Below, one piece after another: positions 17,997 to 27,653 of a stretch of 64,000 nucleotides of DNA (positions are counted from its first letter, which is position 1; the number at the start of each line of letters is the position of its first letter). The notes beneath the pieces were generated by a model. That model was not told where the DNA came from and made no database searches. It worked only from the letters and a program-made list of their open reading frames with translations. A program made the position numbers and the translations under genes. Source of the stretch: Roseburia lenta (lineage in GTDB: Bacteria; Bacillota; Clostridia; Lachnospirales; Lachnospiraceae); contig NZ_JACOPG010000003.1 in assembly GCF_014287435.1 (NCBI RefSeq), forward strand, positions 124,001-188,000. Direction: 5' to 3'.

Positions 17997-19838
17997 ATGA
18001 AAGACAAGATTGCAAGAACTTTGATTTATCTGCTTCTGGGGCTGTTGGCCTGCCATATTAAGATGCTGGGATGCTATCCTTTTGTGGCAGTCATATTTGG
18101 GGCGTGTTATCTGAACGAGGAGAACAGGCGATTGTGTGTGCCGTTTTCCTATTTGTGGATGGTACTCTTTTTGCCGATCGCAGCCCTCTTTCGCTACGGC
18201 GTGACATTTTTAGTCTGGATGGTGGTACTTGCGATCTTCTGGCATATGCATATATTGGTGCGTCGCATGGGGCAGACAAGCCTTTTGGGCATGATCCTGG
18301 TGGCGATCACCTATGGCGGACGCGTGATGACGGCGACACAGACCATGACCTTTCCCTATGGGATCCTGCCAGTGCTGGAGGGGCTTTTGGTGGCTGGTGG
18401 AGCCTATTTTACCTGTCGGGGGATGGATCTTTTGGAGGAGGTCTGGCACAGTATGCAAAAAAAGACCGGTACCCGTGTCCTTCCCCTCCAGGCAAGAGAA
18501 TATTCCAGAGCCATGAGTGGGCTGGCACAGAGCATGGAGGCGCTGGTAAGACCGAAAGAAGGGGAAGCAGGCATGGGATTTGTCGCCATGCAGCAGGAGT
18601 TGCGGGGACGGATCTGCGGAGATTGTGGACGCTACGAGACATGTCTGGCACAGGGGAGTGCCATGTCACTTGCCATGGAGCAGTTGTTTGCCCAGGCAGA
18701 AAAAGGACAAAAGATCGATCCGGTCTTACAGGAGAAGATCGGGCGGCAGTGCGAGCGGGCGGAACCTTTGATCCGGGAAGCACTGGGAATCTTTGAGCGT
18801 ACCGAGTTAAATCTGGCATGGTATCGCCGCCTGTGTGAGCATAGGGAAATGATCGCCGGACAGATCGATGCCATGGCATATGTGATGGAAGACTGTATGG
18901 AGGCGGACAGGCTTTGCGATGACAAAGAACGCTGGCTTTTGGCAAAGATCCGTTTCCATTTGCGCGAGGTCGGGCTTAGGGTATGGAATCTGCATTTTTA
19001 CCGGCGGAAAAACGGAACCTGTCGGATCCTTATGGAACTGGCGGCGCGCGCCGGTGTCTGCATGACCAGCAAGGAGGTGCTGGCGATCATAGAGACCTGT
19101 ACCGGACAAACTCTTATGATGGTTGAACAGAACCGCAGTATTGTGGGGCGCGAGCGGGCAGACTATGTCTTTGTGACAAGACCGAAACTGGAGTGCACCT
19201 ATGGCGTTGCCAAGATGTTACAGCGGGGGCAGACGATCTCCGGGGACAGTTTCGGCACCAGACGCTTGGAGCAGGGAGTCTTTGTTATGGCACTATCCGA
19301 TGGGATGGGCAGCGGAAGACAGGCACACGAGGAGAGTGATACGGTCGTCAGCCTTTTTTTGCAGTTTGCCGAAGCCGGTTTTACCATAGATATGGCATTG
19401 CGCCTGATGAATGCGGCAATGATCTTTGGCGCGGAGGCAGAACGATTTTCGACGCTGGATGCCTGTCTGGTGGACGAATATACCGGGATCGTGGATTGTT
19501 ATAAGGTGGGGGCACATGTCTCCTTTGTGCGCCATAAAAGGCGGACGGAAGTGATCGAGGCGGACAGCCTGCCTATGGGAGCCAGTGCTTCCCTGGAGGC
19601 ACTGCCTTTTCGGTCCTATCTGGAAGCAGGGGACTATCTTGTACTCGTTACGGATGGTGTGTTAGAATATTTGCAGGTTGAGGACGCGGTAGAGATGCTG
19701 CGTCAGTTGATCGAAGAACTGGCAGATACAGATGCCGTGACATTTGCACGAAAGATCATAGAGCGTGTCCTGCTCTTTACCGGAGGGACAGCGGCGGATG
19801 ATATGACCGTGCTGGTCTTGAAGGCGTTGGAAAGGTAA
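17997..19838 (+). CDS. spoIIE: Stage II sporulation protein E, membrane PP2C phosphatase
   Basis: 613 residues with an AGGAGG ribosome binding site. About five to six hydrophobic helices occupy the first 160 residues, then a central cytoplasmic region with cysteines (CGDCGRYETCLAQG), then a C-terminal PP2C domain. PP2C motifs are ALSDGMGSGRQAHEESD, TDGVLEYL and GGTAADDMTVLVLKA. In Bacillus SpoIIE dephosphorylates SpoIIAA to activate sigma-F in the forespore and sits at the polar septum. It is shorter than the roughly 830-residue Bacillus protein, mainly through a smaller membrane domain. Confidence 0.94.
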   Translation: MKDKIARTLIYLLLGLLACHIKMLGCYPFVAVIFGACYLNEENRRLCVPFSYLWMVLFLPIAALFRYGVTFLVWMVVLAIFWHMHILVRRMGQTSLLGMILVAITYGGRVMTATQTMTFPYGILPVLEGLLVAGGAYFTCRGMDLLEEVWHSMQKKTGTRVLPLQAREYSRAMSGLAQSMEALVRPKEGEAGMGFVAMQQELRGRICGDCGRYETCLAQGSAMSLAMEQLFAQAEKGQKIDPVLQEKIGRQCERAEPLIREALGIFERTELNLAWYRRLCEHREMIAGQIDAMAYVMEDCMEADRLCDDKERWLLAKIRFHLREVGLRVWNLHFYRRKNGTCRILMELAARAGVCMTSKEVLAIIETCTGQTLMMVEQNRSIVGRERADYVFVTRPKLECTYGVAKMLQRGQTISGDSFGTRRLEQGVFVMALSDGMGSGRQAHEESDTVVSLFLQFAEAGFTIDMALRLMNAAMIFGAEAERFSTLDACLVDEYTGIVDCYKVGAHVSFVRHKRRTEVIEADSLPMGASASLEALPFRSYLEAGDYLVLVTDGVLEYLQVEDAVEMLRQLIEELADTDAVTFARKIIERVLLFTGGTAADDMTVLVLKALER

Positions 19839-19841
19839 GAA

Positions 19842-21269
19842 ATGCAGCAGGCAAAATGGGAAGAAAGTGTTTGCAGATTCATAGAGCAGGAAGACCTCAT
19901 ACATCCGGGTGACGGTGTCTTGGTCGGCGTGTCGGGTGGGGCAGATTCTGTGGCGCTCTTACGCTTTCTATGGCAGATGCGTGACCGTCTGGGGATCTGT
20001 CTGCGCTGTATTCATGTAGAACATGGCATCCGGGGACAGGAGAGCCTGTGGGATCAATATTTCGTAGAAGAACTGTGCCGGGATCTGGGAATAGAGGAGC
20101 GGACCATATCGGTCAAAGACCGCCTGCAGGATGCGGTTTTAGCGCAGACGGCTGTGGAGGAAGCAGCGCGGGAGGCGCGTTATGCGGTTCTTACGCAGGA
20201 AGCCGAGGCTTGGGAAAAAGAACTGGGGCACCCGGTGCGCATTGCCTTAGCCCATCATGCCGGAGACAACGGAGAGACCATGCTTTTTCATCTGGTGCGG
20301 GGTACGGGACTGGAGGGCATGCGGGGCATGCCGGTCAAAAGGGGACGTATCATCCGTCCTTTCCTATCCTCAAGCCGGGCACAAGTGGAAGCCTATCTGG
20401 CGGGTCTGGGGCAGTCCTACTGCCAGGACAGCACGAATACGGATATCCATTATGACAGGAACCGCCTGCGTCATCAGGTCATGCCGGAACTGCAAAAGAT
20501 CAATGCTCAGGCAGGCGATCATCTGGGCAGGGAAGCCTTATATCTGGGGCAGGTGGCAGATTATATCCGACAGGTGGCAAAAGACCTGCTTGCCCAGTCT
20601 AGGCAGGGAGATCTGCTCTTGGCAGAACCTTTGAAAGACCAGCCTTCCTTTTTGCGGTGTCAGGTCCTATACCTGTGGTTGGCGGCTTATGTAGCCGGTC
20701 TGCGGGACATCAGCACGGCACATTTGGAAGCCTTGGATCAACTCTTAGCGGCGCAGACGGGGCGCAGAGTGGAACTGCCTTATGGCTTGAGTGTTGCCCG
20801 CACATACGAAGGCTTGGAAATGCGATGTGGGGACAGTGGCCTTGAAAAAGAGGATCTTTGCCATACTTTTTCGGCGGAGGAGATCCAAGAAGGAATCCGT
20901 ATCCCTTTGCCGGAGACAGGAAAATATATAGAGGTATCGAGTTTTTCCTATGATCCCAAGATGGAAATTCCTAGAAAATTCTATACGAAATGGTTCGATT
21001 ATGATAAGATAAAGAATGCTATTCAATTACGCTATAGGCGTAAGGGAGACTATCTGACCGTGACGGCGTCCGGTGGTCGCAAGTCATTACAGGATTATTT
21101 TGTCAACGAAAAGGTATCCAGGTGGGAACGTGATCGGGTTCCGCTTTTATGCGATGGCGACCATGTGATCTGGGCGGTTGGTTATCGGATCAGTACGTAT
21201 TATAAAGTAGACGATCATACAAAAAGAATATTAAAAATACAGGTTTTGGAGGAAAATGAAAATGAGTGA
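19842..21269 (+). CDS. tilS: tRNA(Ile)-lysidine synthetase
   Basis: Modifies C34 of tRNA-Ile(CAU) to lysidine so that AUA is read as isoleucine. The N-type ATP pyrophosphatase P-loop is GVSGGADSVALL. Further family motifs are HVEHGIRGQES, HHAGDNGETMLFHLVRGTG and DSTNTDIHYDRNRLRH. The C-terminal domain has LRYRRKGDYLT and LQDYFVNEKVSRWERD. The 475-residue length is normal. It starts 3 bp after spoIIE and its end overlaps hpt, as in the Bacillus tilS-hprT-ftsH cluster. Confidence 0.95.
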   Translation: MQQAKWEESVCRFIEQEDLIHPGDGVLVGVSGGADSVALLRFLWQMRDRLGICLRCIHVEHGIRGQESLWDQYFVEELCRDLGIEERTISVKDRLQDAVLAQTAVEEAAREARYAVLTQEAEAWEKELGHPVRIALAHHAGDNGETMLFHLVRGTGLEGMRGMPVKRGRIIRPFLSSSRAQVEAYLAGLGQSYCQDSTNTDIHYDRNRLRHQVMPELQKINAQAGDHLGREALYLGQVADYIRQVAKDLLAQSRQGDLLLAEPLKDQPSFLRCQVLYLWLAAYVAGLRDISTAHLEALDQLLAAQTGRRVELPYGLSVARTYEGLEMRCGDSGLEKEDLCHTFSAEEIQEGIRIPLPETGKYIEVSSFSYDPKMEIPRKFYTKWFDYDKIKNAIQLRYRRKGDYLTVTASGGRKSLQDYFVNEKVSRWERDRVPLLCDGDHVIWAVGYRISTYYKVDDHTKRILKIQVLEENENE

Positions 21270-21783
21270 GACAATCAGAGAGATGATCCCTGAGGCGGAT
21301 CTGGCAGCAAGAATTGCAGAGTTAGGAGCGCAGATCAGCAAAGACTATGAAGGAGAGAGCGTATATGTGATCTGTATTCTGCGCGGCGCATCTTTCTTTG
21401 CCTGCGAACTGGCAAAAAGGATCACCGTTCCGGTAACGATCGATTTTATGACAACTTCCAGTTATGGTTCCGGTACCGTATCTACCGGTGAGGTCAAGAT
21501 CAAGAATGATGTCGAGATTCCGGTAGATGGACGCAATGTCCTGATCGTGGAGGATATCATCGACAGCGGCAACACTCTGCACTTTTTACAGGATGTATTT
21601 AAGGAGCGCAATGCCAAGAGCGTTCGTCTGTGCACCATGTTAGATAAGCCGGATCGCCGTGAGGTAGATGTGGACGTTGATTATGTCGGATTCACGATTC
21701 CGGATGAGTTTGTTGTAGGCTATGGTCTGGATTATGACCAGAAGTATCGTAATCTGCCATACATCGGGGTTGTAGAGTTATAA
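21262..21783 (+). CDS. hpt: Hypoxanthine phosphoribosyltransferase
   Basis: Salvages hypoxanthine/guanine with PRPP. About 173 residues. ATG 21262 lies 9 bases after GGAGG, while ATG 21256 is only 3 away. The PRPP loop is VLIVEDIIDSGNTL. Other motifs are CILRGASFFACELA and VGFTIPDEFVVGYGLDYDQ near the end. The start overlaps the last 8 bases of tilS, so translation is probably coupled. Confidence 0.95.
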   Translation: MSETIREMIPEADLAARIAELGAQISKDYEGESVYVICILRGASFFACELAKRITVPVTIDFMTTSSYGSGTVSTGEVKIKNDVEIPVDGRNVLIVEDIIDSGNTLHFLQDVFKERNAKSVRLCTMLDKPDRREVDVDVDYVGFTIPDEFVVGYGLDYDQKYRNLPYIGVVEL

Positions 21784-21795
21784 AGGAGGCAATCA

Positions 21796-23655
21796 TTGAA
21801 AAAGAATAGAGTGGGTCTGGGCTTATATGTTGTGCTGATCCTGATCGTGGTATTTATTTGGTATTCCATTTCCAATCCACAGACGGCAACTTATACTTCC
21901 AGCCAGTTTGACAAGGCATTGGCAAAGGGCGAAGTGGCATCCGCAGTCATTCACCAGAATGAACAGGTGCCGACCGGATCGGTGACGATCACGACGACTG
22001 CCGGTGGGAAATTTACCGTCTATGTGTCTGATGTAGGCGAGTTGCAGGATACCCTGGATGAGGAAGGCGTTGACTACAGTTTAAATGATGTTCCCAACAG
22101 CGGCTTCATGGAGAGCCTGCTCCCAATGCTGATCGTTGTTGCGGTCGTATTTATCCTCTTTATGATGATGATGAATGCACAGGCACAGGTGGGTGGCGGA
22201 GCCAATACCAAGATGATGAATTTTGGCAAGAGCCGTGCTACGATGACAACGCAGGACAAGATGCCGGTGCGTTTTGCACAGGTAGCAGGTCTGAGAGAAG
22301 AAAAAGAAGAGTTAGAAGAGATCGTAGATTTTCTGAAAGATCCGGCAAAATACACCAAGGTGGGTGCCCGTATTCCTAAGGGACTGATCTTAGTCGGACC
22401 TCCGGGAACTGGTAAGACTTTGCTTGCCAAGGCAGTTGCCGGAGAGGCAGGCGTGCCGTTTTTCAGTATTTCGGGATCTGATTTTGTTGAAATGTTTGTA
22501 GGTGTCGGTGCATCCCGTGTGCGTGACCTTTTTGCAGAGGCAAAGAAGAATGCGCCTTGTATCGTCTTTATCGATGAGATCGATGCCGTGGCAAGACGAC
22601 GCGGAACCGGTATGGGCGGCGGACATGACGAGCGTGAGCAGACCTTGAACCAGATGCTGGTCGAGATGGATGGTTTTGGTGTCAACGAGGGTATTATCGT
22701 GATGGCAGCGACCAACCGTGTTGATATTCTGGATCCGGCGATCATGCGTCCGGGACGATTTGACCGCAAAGTCTTTGTTGGACGACCGGATGTTGGCGGA
22801 CGTGAGGAGATCCTGCATGTGCATGCCAAGAATAAGCCTTTGGGGGATGATGTGGATCTCAAGCAGATCGCACAGACGACCGCAGGCTTTACCGGAGCCG
22901 ATCTGGAAAATCTCTTAAATGAGGCGGCAATCTTAGCGGCAAAAGAGGGCAGAGTTTATATCTGCCAGAATGATATCAAGAGATCTTTTGTCAAAGTAGG
23001 TCTGGGTACGGAGAAAAAGAGCCGTATCATTTCCGAAAAAGAGAAGAAGATCACGGCATACCACGAGGCTGGACATGCCATTCTCTTCCATGTCCTCCCG
23101 GATGTCGGACCGGTCTATTCGGTATCCATCATTCCGACCGGACAGGGAGCAGCGGGTTATACTATGCCGCTGCCGGAAAAGGATGAAATGTTCAACACCA
23201 AGGGTAAGATGTTACAGGATATCATCGTTTCTCTGGGCGGTCGTGTGGCGGAGGAGATCATTTTTGACGACATCACGACAGGGGCATCTTCGGATATCAA
23301 GAAGGCGACCCAGACAGCCAAGGATATGGTCACCAAGTATGGTTTCTCCGCAGAAGTCGGACCGATCAACTACGATAATGATGAGGATGAAGTTTTTATC
23401 GGCAGGGACTTGGCACATACCAGAGGCTATGGTGAGCAGGTTGCATCGACCATTGATGGCGAAGTCAAGCGCATCATTCAGGAATGTTATGCCAAGGCAA
23501 CTGGACTGATCAAAGAGCATGAAGATGTTTTACACAAGTGTGCAGAACTCCTTCTGGAAAAAGAAAAGATCGGACGTGCAGAGTTTGAGGCTCTCTTTGG
23601 CGGTGATCCGATCCCGCAGCCGGAAGAAGAAGGCGTGGTTGTGGAAGGAATTTAA
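21796..23655 (+). CDS. ftsH: ATP-dependent zinc metalloprotease FtsH
   Basis: Membrane-anchored AAA+ protease for quality control. 619 residues. The TTG start at 21796 is fixed by AAAGGAGG 6 bases upstream. Two membrane helices ([13 protein letters not shown] and [18 protein letters not shown]) flank an extracytoplasmic domain of about 80 residues. The AAA module has [25 protein letters not shown] and the second region of homology [19 protein letters not shown]. The zinc site is HEAGHA. The C-terminus is short and acidic. It is the last gene of the hup-to-ftsH block. Confidence 0.97.
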   Translation: MKKNRVGLGLYVVLILIVVFIWYSISNPQTATYTSSQFDKALAKGEVASAVIHQNEQVPTGSVTITTTAGGKFTVYVSDVGELQDTLDEEGVDYSLNDVPNSGFMESLLPMLIVVAVVFILFMMMMNAQAQVGGGANTKMMNFGKSRATMTTQDKMPVRFAQVAGLREEKEELEEIVDFLKDPAKYTKVGARIPKGLILVGPPGTGKTLLAKAVAGEAGVPFFSISGSDFVEMFVGVGASRVRDLFAEAKKNAPCIVFIDEIDAVARRRGTGMGGGHDEREQTLNQMLVEMDGFGVNEGIIVMAATNRVDILDPAIMRPGRFDRKVFVGRPDVGGREEILHVHAKNKPLGDDVDLKQIAQTTAGFTGADLENLLNEAAILAAKEGRVYICQNDIKRSFVKVGLGTEKKSRIISEKEKKITAYHEAGHAILFHVLPDVGPVYSVSIIPTGQGAAGYTMPLPEKDEMFNTKGKMLQDIIVSLGGRVAEEIIFDDITTGASSDIKKATQTAKDMVTKYGFSAEVGPINYDNDEDEVFIGRDLAHTRGYGEQVASTIDGEVKRIIQECYAKATGLIKEHEDVLHKCAELLLEKEKIGRAEFEALFGGDPIPQPEEEGVVVEGI

Positions 23656-23771
23656 GTTGGGAAAAGGGCTTATGATTGTTATTTGAAAGACATTTTTGTA
23701 CATGTTGCACAAAAACATCTATGCAAAATTAGTAACTTTGTGAACACTTATGGGTGGACGCATTATATAAT

Positions 23772-23874
23772 AACAATCGTAAAAACCCCCCAATACATTA
23801 TATAAATATTTTTGCTAACCCCATAGTAAAAATACCTTCTCCTAAAAAGACAGCGTTCGATAGCTGTCTTTTTT
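23772..23874 (+). ncRNA. Candidate C-rich small RNA between ftsH and the glycosidase gene
   Basis: This 333-bp gap (23656-23988) has no credible gene. A TATAAT at 23766-23771 is followed about 75-100 bases later by a strong terminator (23844-23874). The interval carries unpaired pyrimidine-rich patches ACCCCCC, AACCCC and CCTTCTCCT, of the kind that base-pair with Shine-Dalgarno sequences in Gram-positive C-rich sRNAs. No good -35 is seen. A plain ftsH 3' end is the alternative. Confidence 0.3.
23844..23874 (+). terminator. Intrinsic terminator downstream of ftsH
   Basis: AAGACAGC (23847-23854) pairs with GCTGTCTT (23863-23870), with an A run before and a T run after it. It lies 190 bases after the ftsH stop. 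Confidence 0.88.
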
Positions 23875-23988
23875 ACTTTCTATTTTATTTTTTCTGTATT
23901 TGAGAAAAATCTACAAAAATCCCTAGAAAAGACAAGATAAACTGAGTATGATAAAAGAAGATAACATGCGAGATAAGAGGATAAGAGT

Positions 23989-26025
23989 ATGAATACAGAA
24001 GCAATTTACAGCGATGAGACAGGACAGTATGTGGTCCCTATGGAGGCAAATCCGGGCGACCGGGTCACCATTCGTCTGCGTGTCGCACATGGGCATGCAA
24101 GGGAGATCTATCTGCTGGCGCAGGATACGCATTACCTGATGCGCCCGGCACAGGCAGGCGAGCGTTTTGATTACTATGAGACACAGGTGCAGTTGGGAGA
24201 CCAGTCATTTTCCTATTGTTTTTCAATTCGGGAGAATGAGCAGGAGCAATGCTATTTTGATAAATACGGCGTGAGTCAGGAGATCCGACCGGAGTATGCC
24301 TTTCGCATCCTGCCGGGCTTTGCGACGCCGGATTGGGCAAAGGGCGCTATCATGTATCAGATCCTGGTCGACCGTTTTGCCAACGGAGATCCGACCAATG
24401 ATGTGCTGGACAATGAGTACCATTACATTAAGACTATGAGCCGACAGATCAAGGATTGGAACCAGCTGCCAAATGCCGATTTTGGTGTGGCTGAGTTCTA
24501 TGGCGGAGATCTGGAAGGGGTGCGGCAGAAATTATACTATCTGAAAAGTCTGGGAGTAGAGGTTATCTACTTCAACCCGTTGTTTGTCTCTCCTTCCAAC
24601 CACAAATATGATATTGCAGATTATGACCATATCGATCCCCATTATGGCAAGATTGTCTTAGACCAAGGGCAGACCCTGCCGGAAGGTGCAAGGGACAATG
24701 CCGGGGCAAGTCGTTTTATCAATCGTGTGACGGCAAAGGAAAATCTGGAGGCCTCCAATCAGTTCTTTGCGGATTTTATCGCAGAGGCACATGCCAGAGG
24801 CATCCGTGTGATTCTGGATGGTGTCTTTAATCATTGTGGTTCCTTTAATAAATGGCTGAATCGGGAAAAGATCTATCGCCCTGACAAGGGCTATGCACCG
24901 GGAGCCTATGAAGCAGCAGACAGCCCATATCACGATTATTTTCATTTTTATGATGAAAACCAGTGGCCGGATAATGGTACTTACGAAGGCTGGTGGGGGC
25001 ATGATACACTGCCGAAACTCAATTACGAGGGCTCGGAGGATCTCTACCGCTATATCTTGGAGATCGGGAAAAAATGGGTTTCTCCGCCTTATAATGCGGA
25101 TGGCTGGCGTCTGGATGTGGCGGCAGACTTAGGGCACAGTCCGGAATTTAACCATCAGTTCTGGCGGGATTTCCGCAAGGCTGTCAAAGAAGCAAACCCG
25201 GATGCCATCATTTTGGCAGAGCATTATGGGGATGCGTCTTCCTGGTTACGGGGCGATGCCTGGGATACGGTCATGAATTATGATGCTTTTATGGAGCCGA
25301 TCTCTTATTTTGTGACTGGAATGGAGAAACACAGTGATGCCTATGAGCCGGGAGCACAAGGCGACAGTGAGCGGTTTGAAAATGCCATGCGTTATTATAT
25401 GACCAAATTTACAGGTTCCTCTCTTTATACAGCCATGAACCAGTTGTCAAATCACGACCATTCTCGCTTTTTGACCAGAACCAATCATAAGGTGGGCAGA
25501 GCCTCTGCGCTGGGGGTGGCGGCAGCCTCCGAGGATATCAATATACCGCTTTATAAGGTGGCAGTCCTGATGCAGATGACCTGGCCTGGAGCACCGACCT
25601 TATACTATGGGGACGAGGCGGGTGTGTGTGGCTTTACCGACCCGGATAACCGTCGTACCTATCCGTGGGGAAAGGCGGATTATCCTCTGGTTGATTATCA
25701 TCGGGATATGATCATGGTGCATAGGTGCAGCAGTGCCTTGCGGCGCGGCTCCTTTAAATTCTTAAAGCGGATGAAGAACTTTATCTCCTATGGACGTTTT
25801 AACGAGCAGGAACGCTATGTGGTGGCTGTCAATGTAGGCGCGGAGACCCTAGAGGCAGATGTACCGGTCTATCTGGCTGAGGTGGCAGATGGTTTTATGG
25901 TACAGGCGATGCTCACCAACGAAAAAGGATATTCGATCATGCCAACCAAGTATGCGGTTAAGGATGGTATGATGCATGTTGCCCTTGCGGCATATAGCGG
26001 TATGGTATTTAAGCAGGAGATATAG
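23989..26025 (+). CDS. GH13 alpha-glycosidase (neopullulanase/cyclomaltodextrinase type)
   Basis: 678 residues, no signal peptide, so it acts in the cytoplasm on maltodextrins or cyclodextrins. The N-terminal 110 residues form the beta domain typical of this subgroup (VTIRLRVAHGHAREIYLL). The GH13 regions follow: I LDGVFNHCG, II DGWRLDVAAD with the nucleophile Asp, III ILAEHYGD with the acid Glu, IV LSNHDHSRF with the third Asp. A C-terminal beta domain ends the protein. The last codons lie within the left 29-bp direct repeat of the R-M island. Confidence 0.92.
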   Translation: MNTEAIYSDETGQYVVPMEANPGDRVTIRLRVAHGHAREIYLLAQDTHYLMRPAQAGERFDYYETQVQLGDQSFSYCFSIRENEQEQCYFDKYGVSQEIRPEYAFRILPGFATPDWAKGAIMYQILVDRFANGDPTNDVLDNEYHYIKTMSRQIKDWNQLPNADFGVAEFYGGDLEGVRQKLYYLKSLGVEVIYFNPLFVSPSNHKYDIADYDHIDPHYGKIVLDQGQTLPEGARDNAGASRFINRVTAKENLEASNQFFADFIAEAHARGIRVILDGVFNHCGSFNKWLNREKIYRPDKGYAPGAYEAADSPYHDYFHFYDENQWPDNGTYEGWWGHDTLPKLNYEGSEDLYRYILEIGKKWVSPPYNADGWRLDVAADLGHSPEFNHQFWRDFRKAVKEANPDAIILAEHYGDASSWLRGDAWDTVMNYDAFMEPISYFVTGMEKHSDAYEPGAQGDSERFENAMRYYMTKFTGSSLYTAMNQLSNHDHSRFLTRTNHKVGRASALGVAAASEDINIPLYKVAVLMQMTWPGAPTLYYGDEAGVCGFTDPDNRRTYPWGKADYPLVDYHRDMIMVHRCSSALRRGSFKFLKRMKNFISYGRFNEQERYVVAVNVGAETLEADVPVYLAEVADGFMVQAMLTNEKGYSIMPTKYAVKDGMMHVALAAYSGMVFKQEI

Positions 26026-26040
26026 AGAAGATCAGAGGTG
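26012..26040 (+). repeat. Left direct repeat (attL-like) of the R-M island
   Basis: Begins AGCAGGAGATATAGAG and ends AGATCAGAGGTG. It includes the glycosidase stop codon. The only difference from the right copy is T at 26023 versus C at 34266. Confidence 0.8.
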
Positions 26041-26055
26041 CTGAGGAGGATAAAA

Positions 26056-27651
26056 ATGGCGGAAAACAAGGATTTATTACAGGTATTATGGAGTGGAGCA
26101 GATGTGCTTCGTGGCAAGATGGATGCCAACGAATACAAAACATATTTACTGGGATTGGTTTTTTATAAGTATTTATCAGATTCATATCTGGCAAAAGTAT
26201 ATGATTTGTTGAATGACGAATCCCCGGATGATCTGCGAGAGGCGCAGAAACAGTATGAAGACGTTATGAAAACGGATGATGCAGAAGATTTGCTTCAAGA
26301 GTTAAGGACTTCTATGCATTACACCCTGGAACCTGATATGACATATGTGAGCATGTTAAATATGGTCAATAACAATGCTTTTAACAGAGAAAAATTACAG
26401 GCCGCTTTTAATCGCATTCAGGAATCGGATGAATTATTTAATGGGCTGTTTGCAGATGTAGATTTGTATTCTAACAGACTTGGAACTGGAGACCAGAAGC
26501 AGAGTGCTACGATAGCAGAGGTGATAAGGGTGCTTGACGGTGCTGATTTAATTCATGCGAAAGGTGATGTGCTTGGAAATGCCTATGAGTATCTAATAGG
26601 CCAGTTCGCATCTGAGACGGGAAAGAAGGCGGGAGAGTTCTACACACCTCATGGACCGGCACAGATCCTTTGTAGAATTGCTATGACAGGTTTAGAAGAT
26701 AAAAAAGGATTGCAGGTATATGACCCATGTATGGGGTCAGGATCATTGATGCTTAGTTGCAGAAATTATTCCAGTGAACCGGATTATATCAAGTATTATG
26801 GTCAGGAACTTATGCCATCAACATATAATTTGGCGAGAATGAATATGTTCCTTCATGGCGTGCTACCAGAGAATCAGCATTTAAGAAATGGTGATACATT
26901 GGATGCTGATTGGCCAACTGACGAAGAAACGGAATTTGACGTAGTTGTAATGAATCCTCCATATTCAGCGCATTGGTCAGCCGCTGAGGGCTTTAAGCAG
27001 GATGAAAGATTTATGGATTATGGTGGTAAACTCGCACCGAAGTCAAAAGCAGATTATGCATTTTTGCTTCATGGTTTCTATCACCTGAAGCAAAATGGAA
27101 CGATGGCGATTGTCTTGCCACATGGTGTTTTGTTTCGAGGGGCTGCCGAGGGGTGTATTCGAGAGACGTTGCTAAAGAATGGGGCAATCTATGCAGTTAT
27201 TGGTTTGCCATCAAATATGTTTTACAATACATCAATTCCAACATGTATTATTGTCCTAAAGAAACATAGAGAGGGTAGGGATGTGCTTTTCATTGATGCA
27301 TCTAATCTTTTTGAGAAGGAAAAGAAGCAGAATGTGATGAATGAGGAACACATCAATAAGGTTTTAGAATTCTATAGTGATAGAAAAACAGTTGAAAAGC
27401 AGACATATCTGGCTTCCTATGAAGACATAAAGGCAAATGATTTTAACCTCAACATTCCGAGATATGTGGATACAAGTGAGGAAGAGGAAGAAATCGATTT
27501 AAAGGCACTTACGGAGAGAATAAAGGAAACCAACCAGTCCATTAAAGAATGCAACGAGACTATGATTTCAATGCTTGGTGACCTTACGTTTAACTCCTCA
27601 GAAACAGAAGAGGCAGTGAAAGAGTTTATCAAGATATTTGAGGAGGTGTAA
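26056..27651 (+). CDS. hsdM: Type I restriction-modification DNA methyltransferase subunit
   Basis: Adds N6-methyladenine at the site chosen by HsdS. 531 residues from ATG 26056 with GAGGAGG 6 bases upstream. The N-terminal helical domain is the HsdM_N type (LWSGADVLRGKMDANEYKTY). The SAM-binding motif I is VYDPCMGSGSLML and the catalytic motif IV is VVMNPPYSAHW. The C-terminus has a charged helical tail for HsdS contact. It is the first gene of the island, followed by hsdS with a 2-base gap. Confidence 0.96.
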   Translation: MAENKDLLQVLWSGADVLRGKMDANEYKTYLLGLVFYKYLSDSYLAKVYDLLNDESPDDLREAQKQYEDVMKTDDAEDLLQELRTSMHYTLEPDMTYVSMLNMVNNNAFNREKLQAAFNRIQESDELFNGLFADVDLYSNRLGTGDQKQSATIAEVIRVLDGADLIHAKGDVLGNAYEYLIGQFASETGKKAGEFYTPHGPAQILCRIAMTGLEDKKGLQVYDPCMGSGSLMLSCRNYSSEPDYIKYYGQELMPSTYNLARMNMFLHGVLPENQHLRNGDTLDADWPTDEETEFDVVVMNPPYSAHWSAAEGFKQDERFMDYGGKLAPKSKADYAFLLHGFYHLKQNGTMAIVLPHGVLFRGAAEGCIRETLLKNGAIYAVIGLPSNMFYNTSIPTCIIVLKKHREGRDVLFIDASNLFEKEKKQNVMNEEHINKVLEFYSDRKTVEKQTYLASYEDIKANDFNLNIPRYVDTSEEEEEIDLKALTERIKETNQSIKECNETMISMLGDLTFNSSETEEAVKEFIKIFEEV

Positions 27652-27653
27652 GA

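Noticed and set aside
18071..18796. 241-codon + frame overlapping spoIIE
   Set aside because: Alternate frame of a recognised gene. Its composition is Gly/Arg/Asp-rich and no ribosome binding site is present.
22074..22862. 262-codon minus-strand frame inside ftsH
   Set aside because: It is the mirror of the AAA domain of ftsH, with no start signal and a Ser/Pro/Thr-rich artefactual composition.
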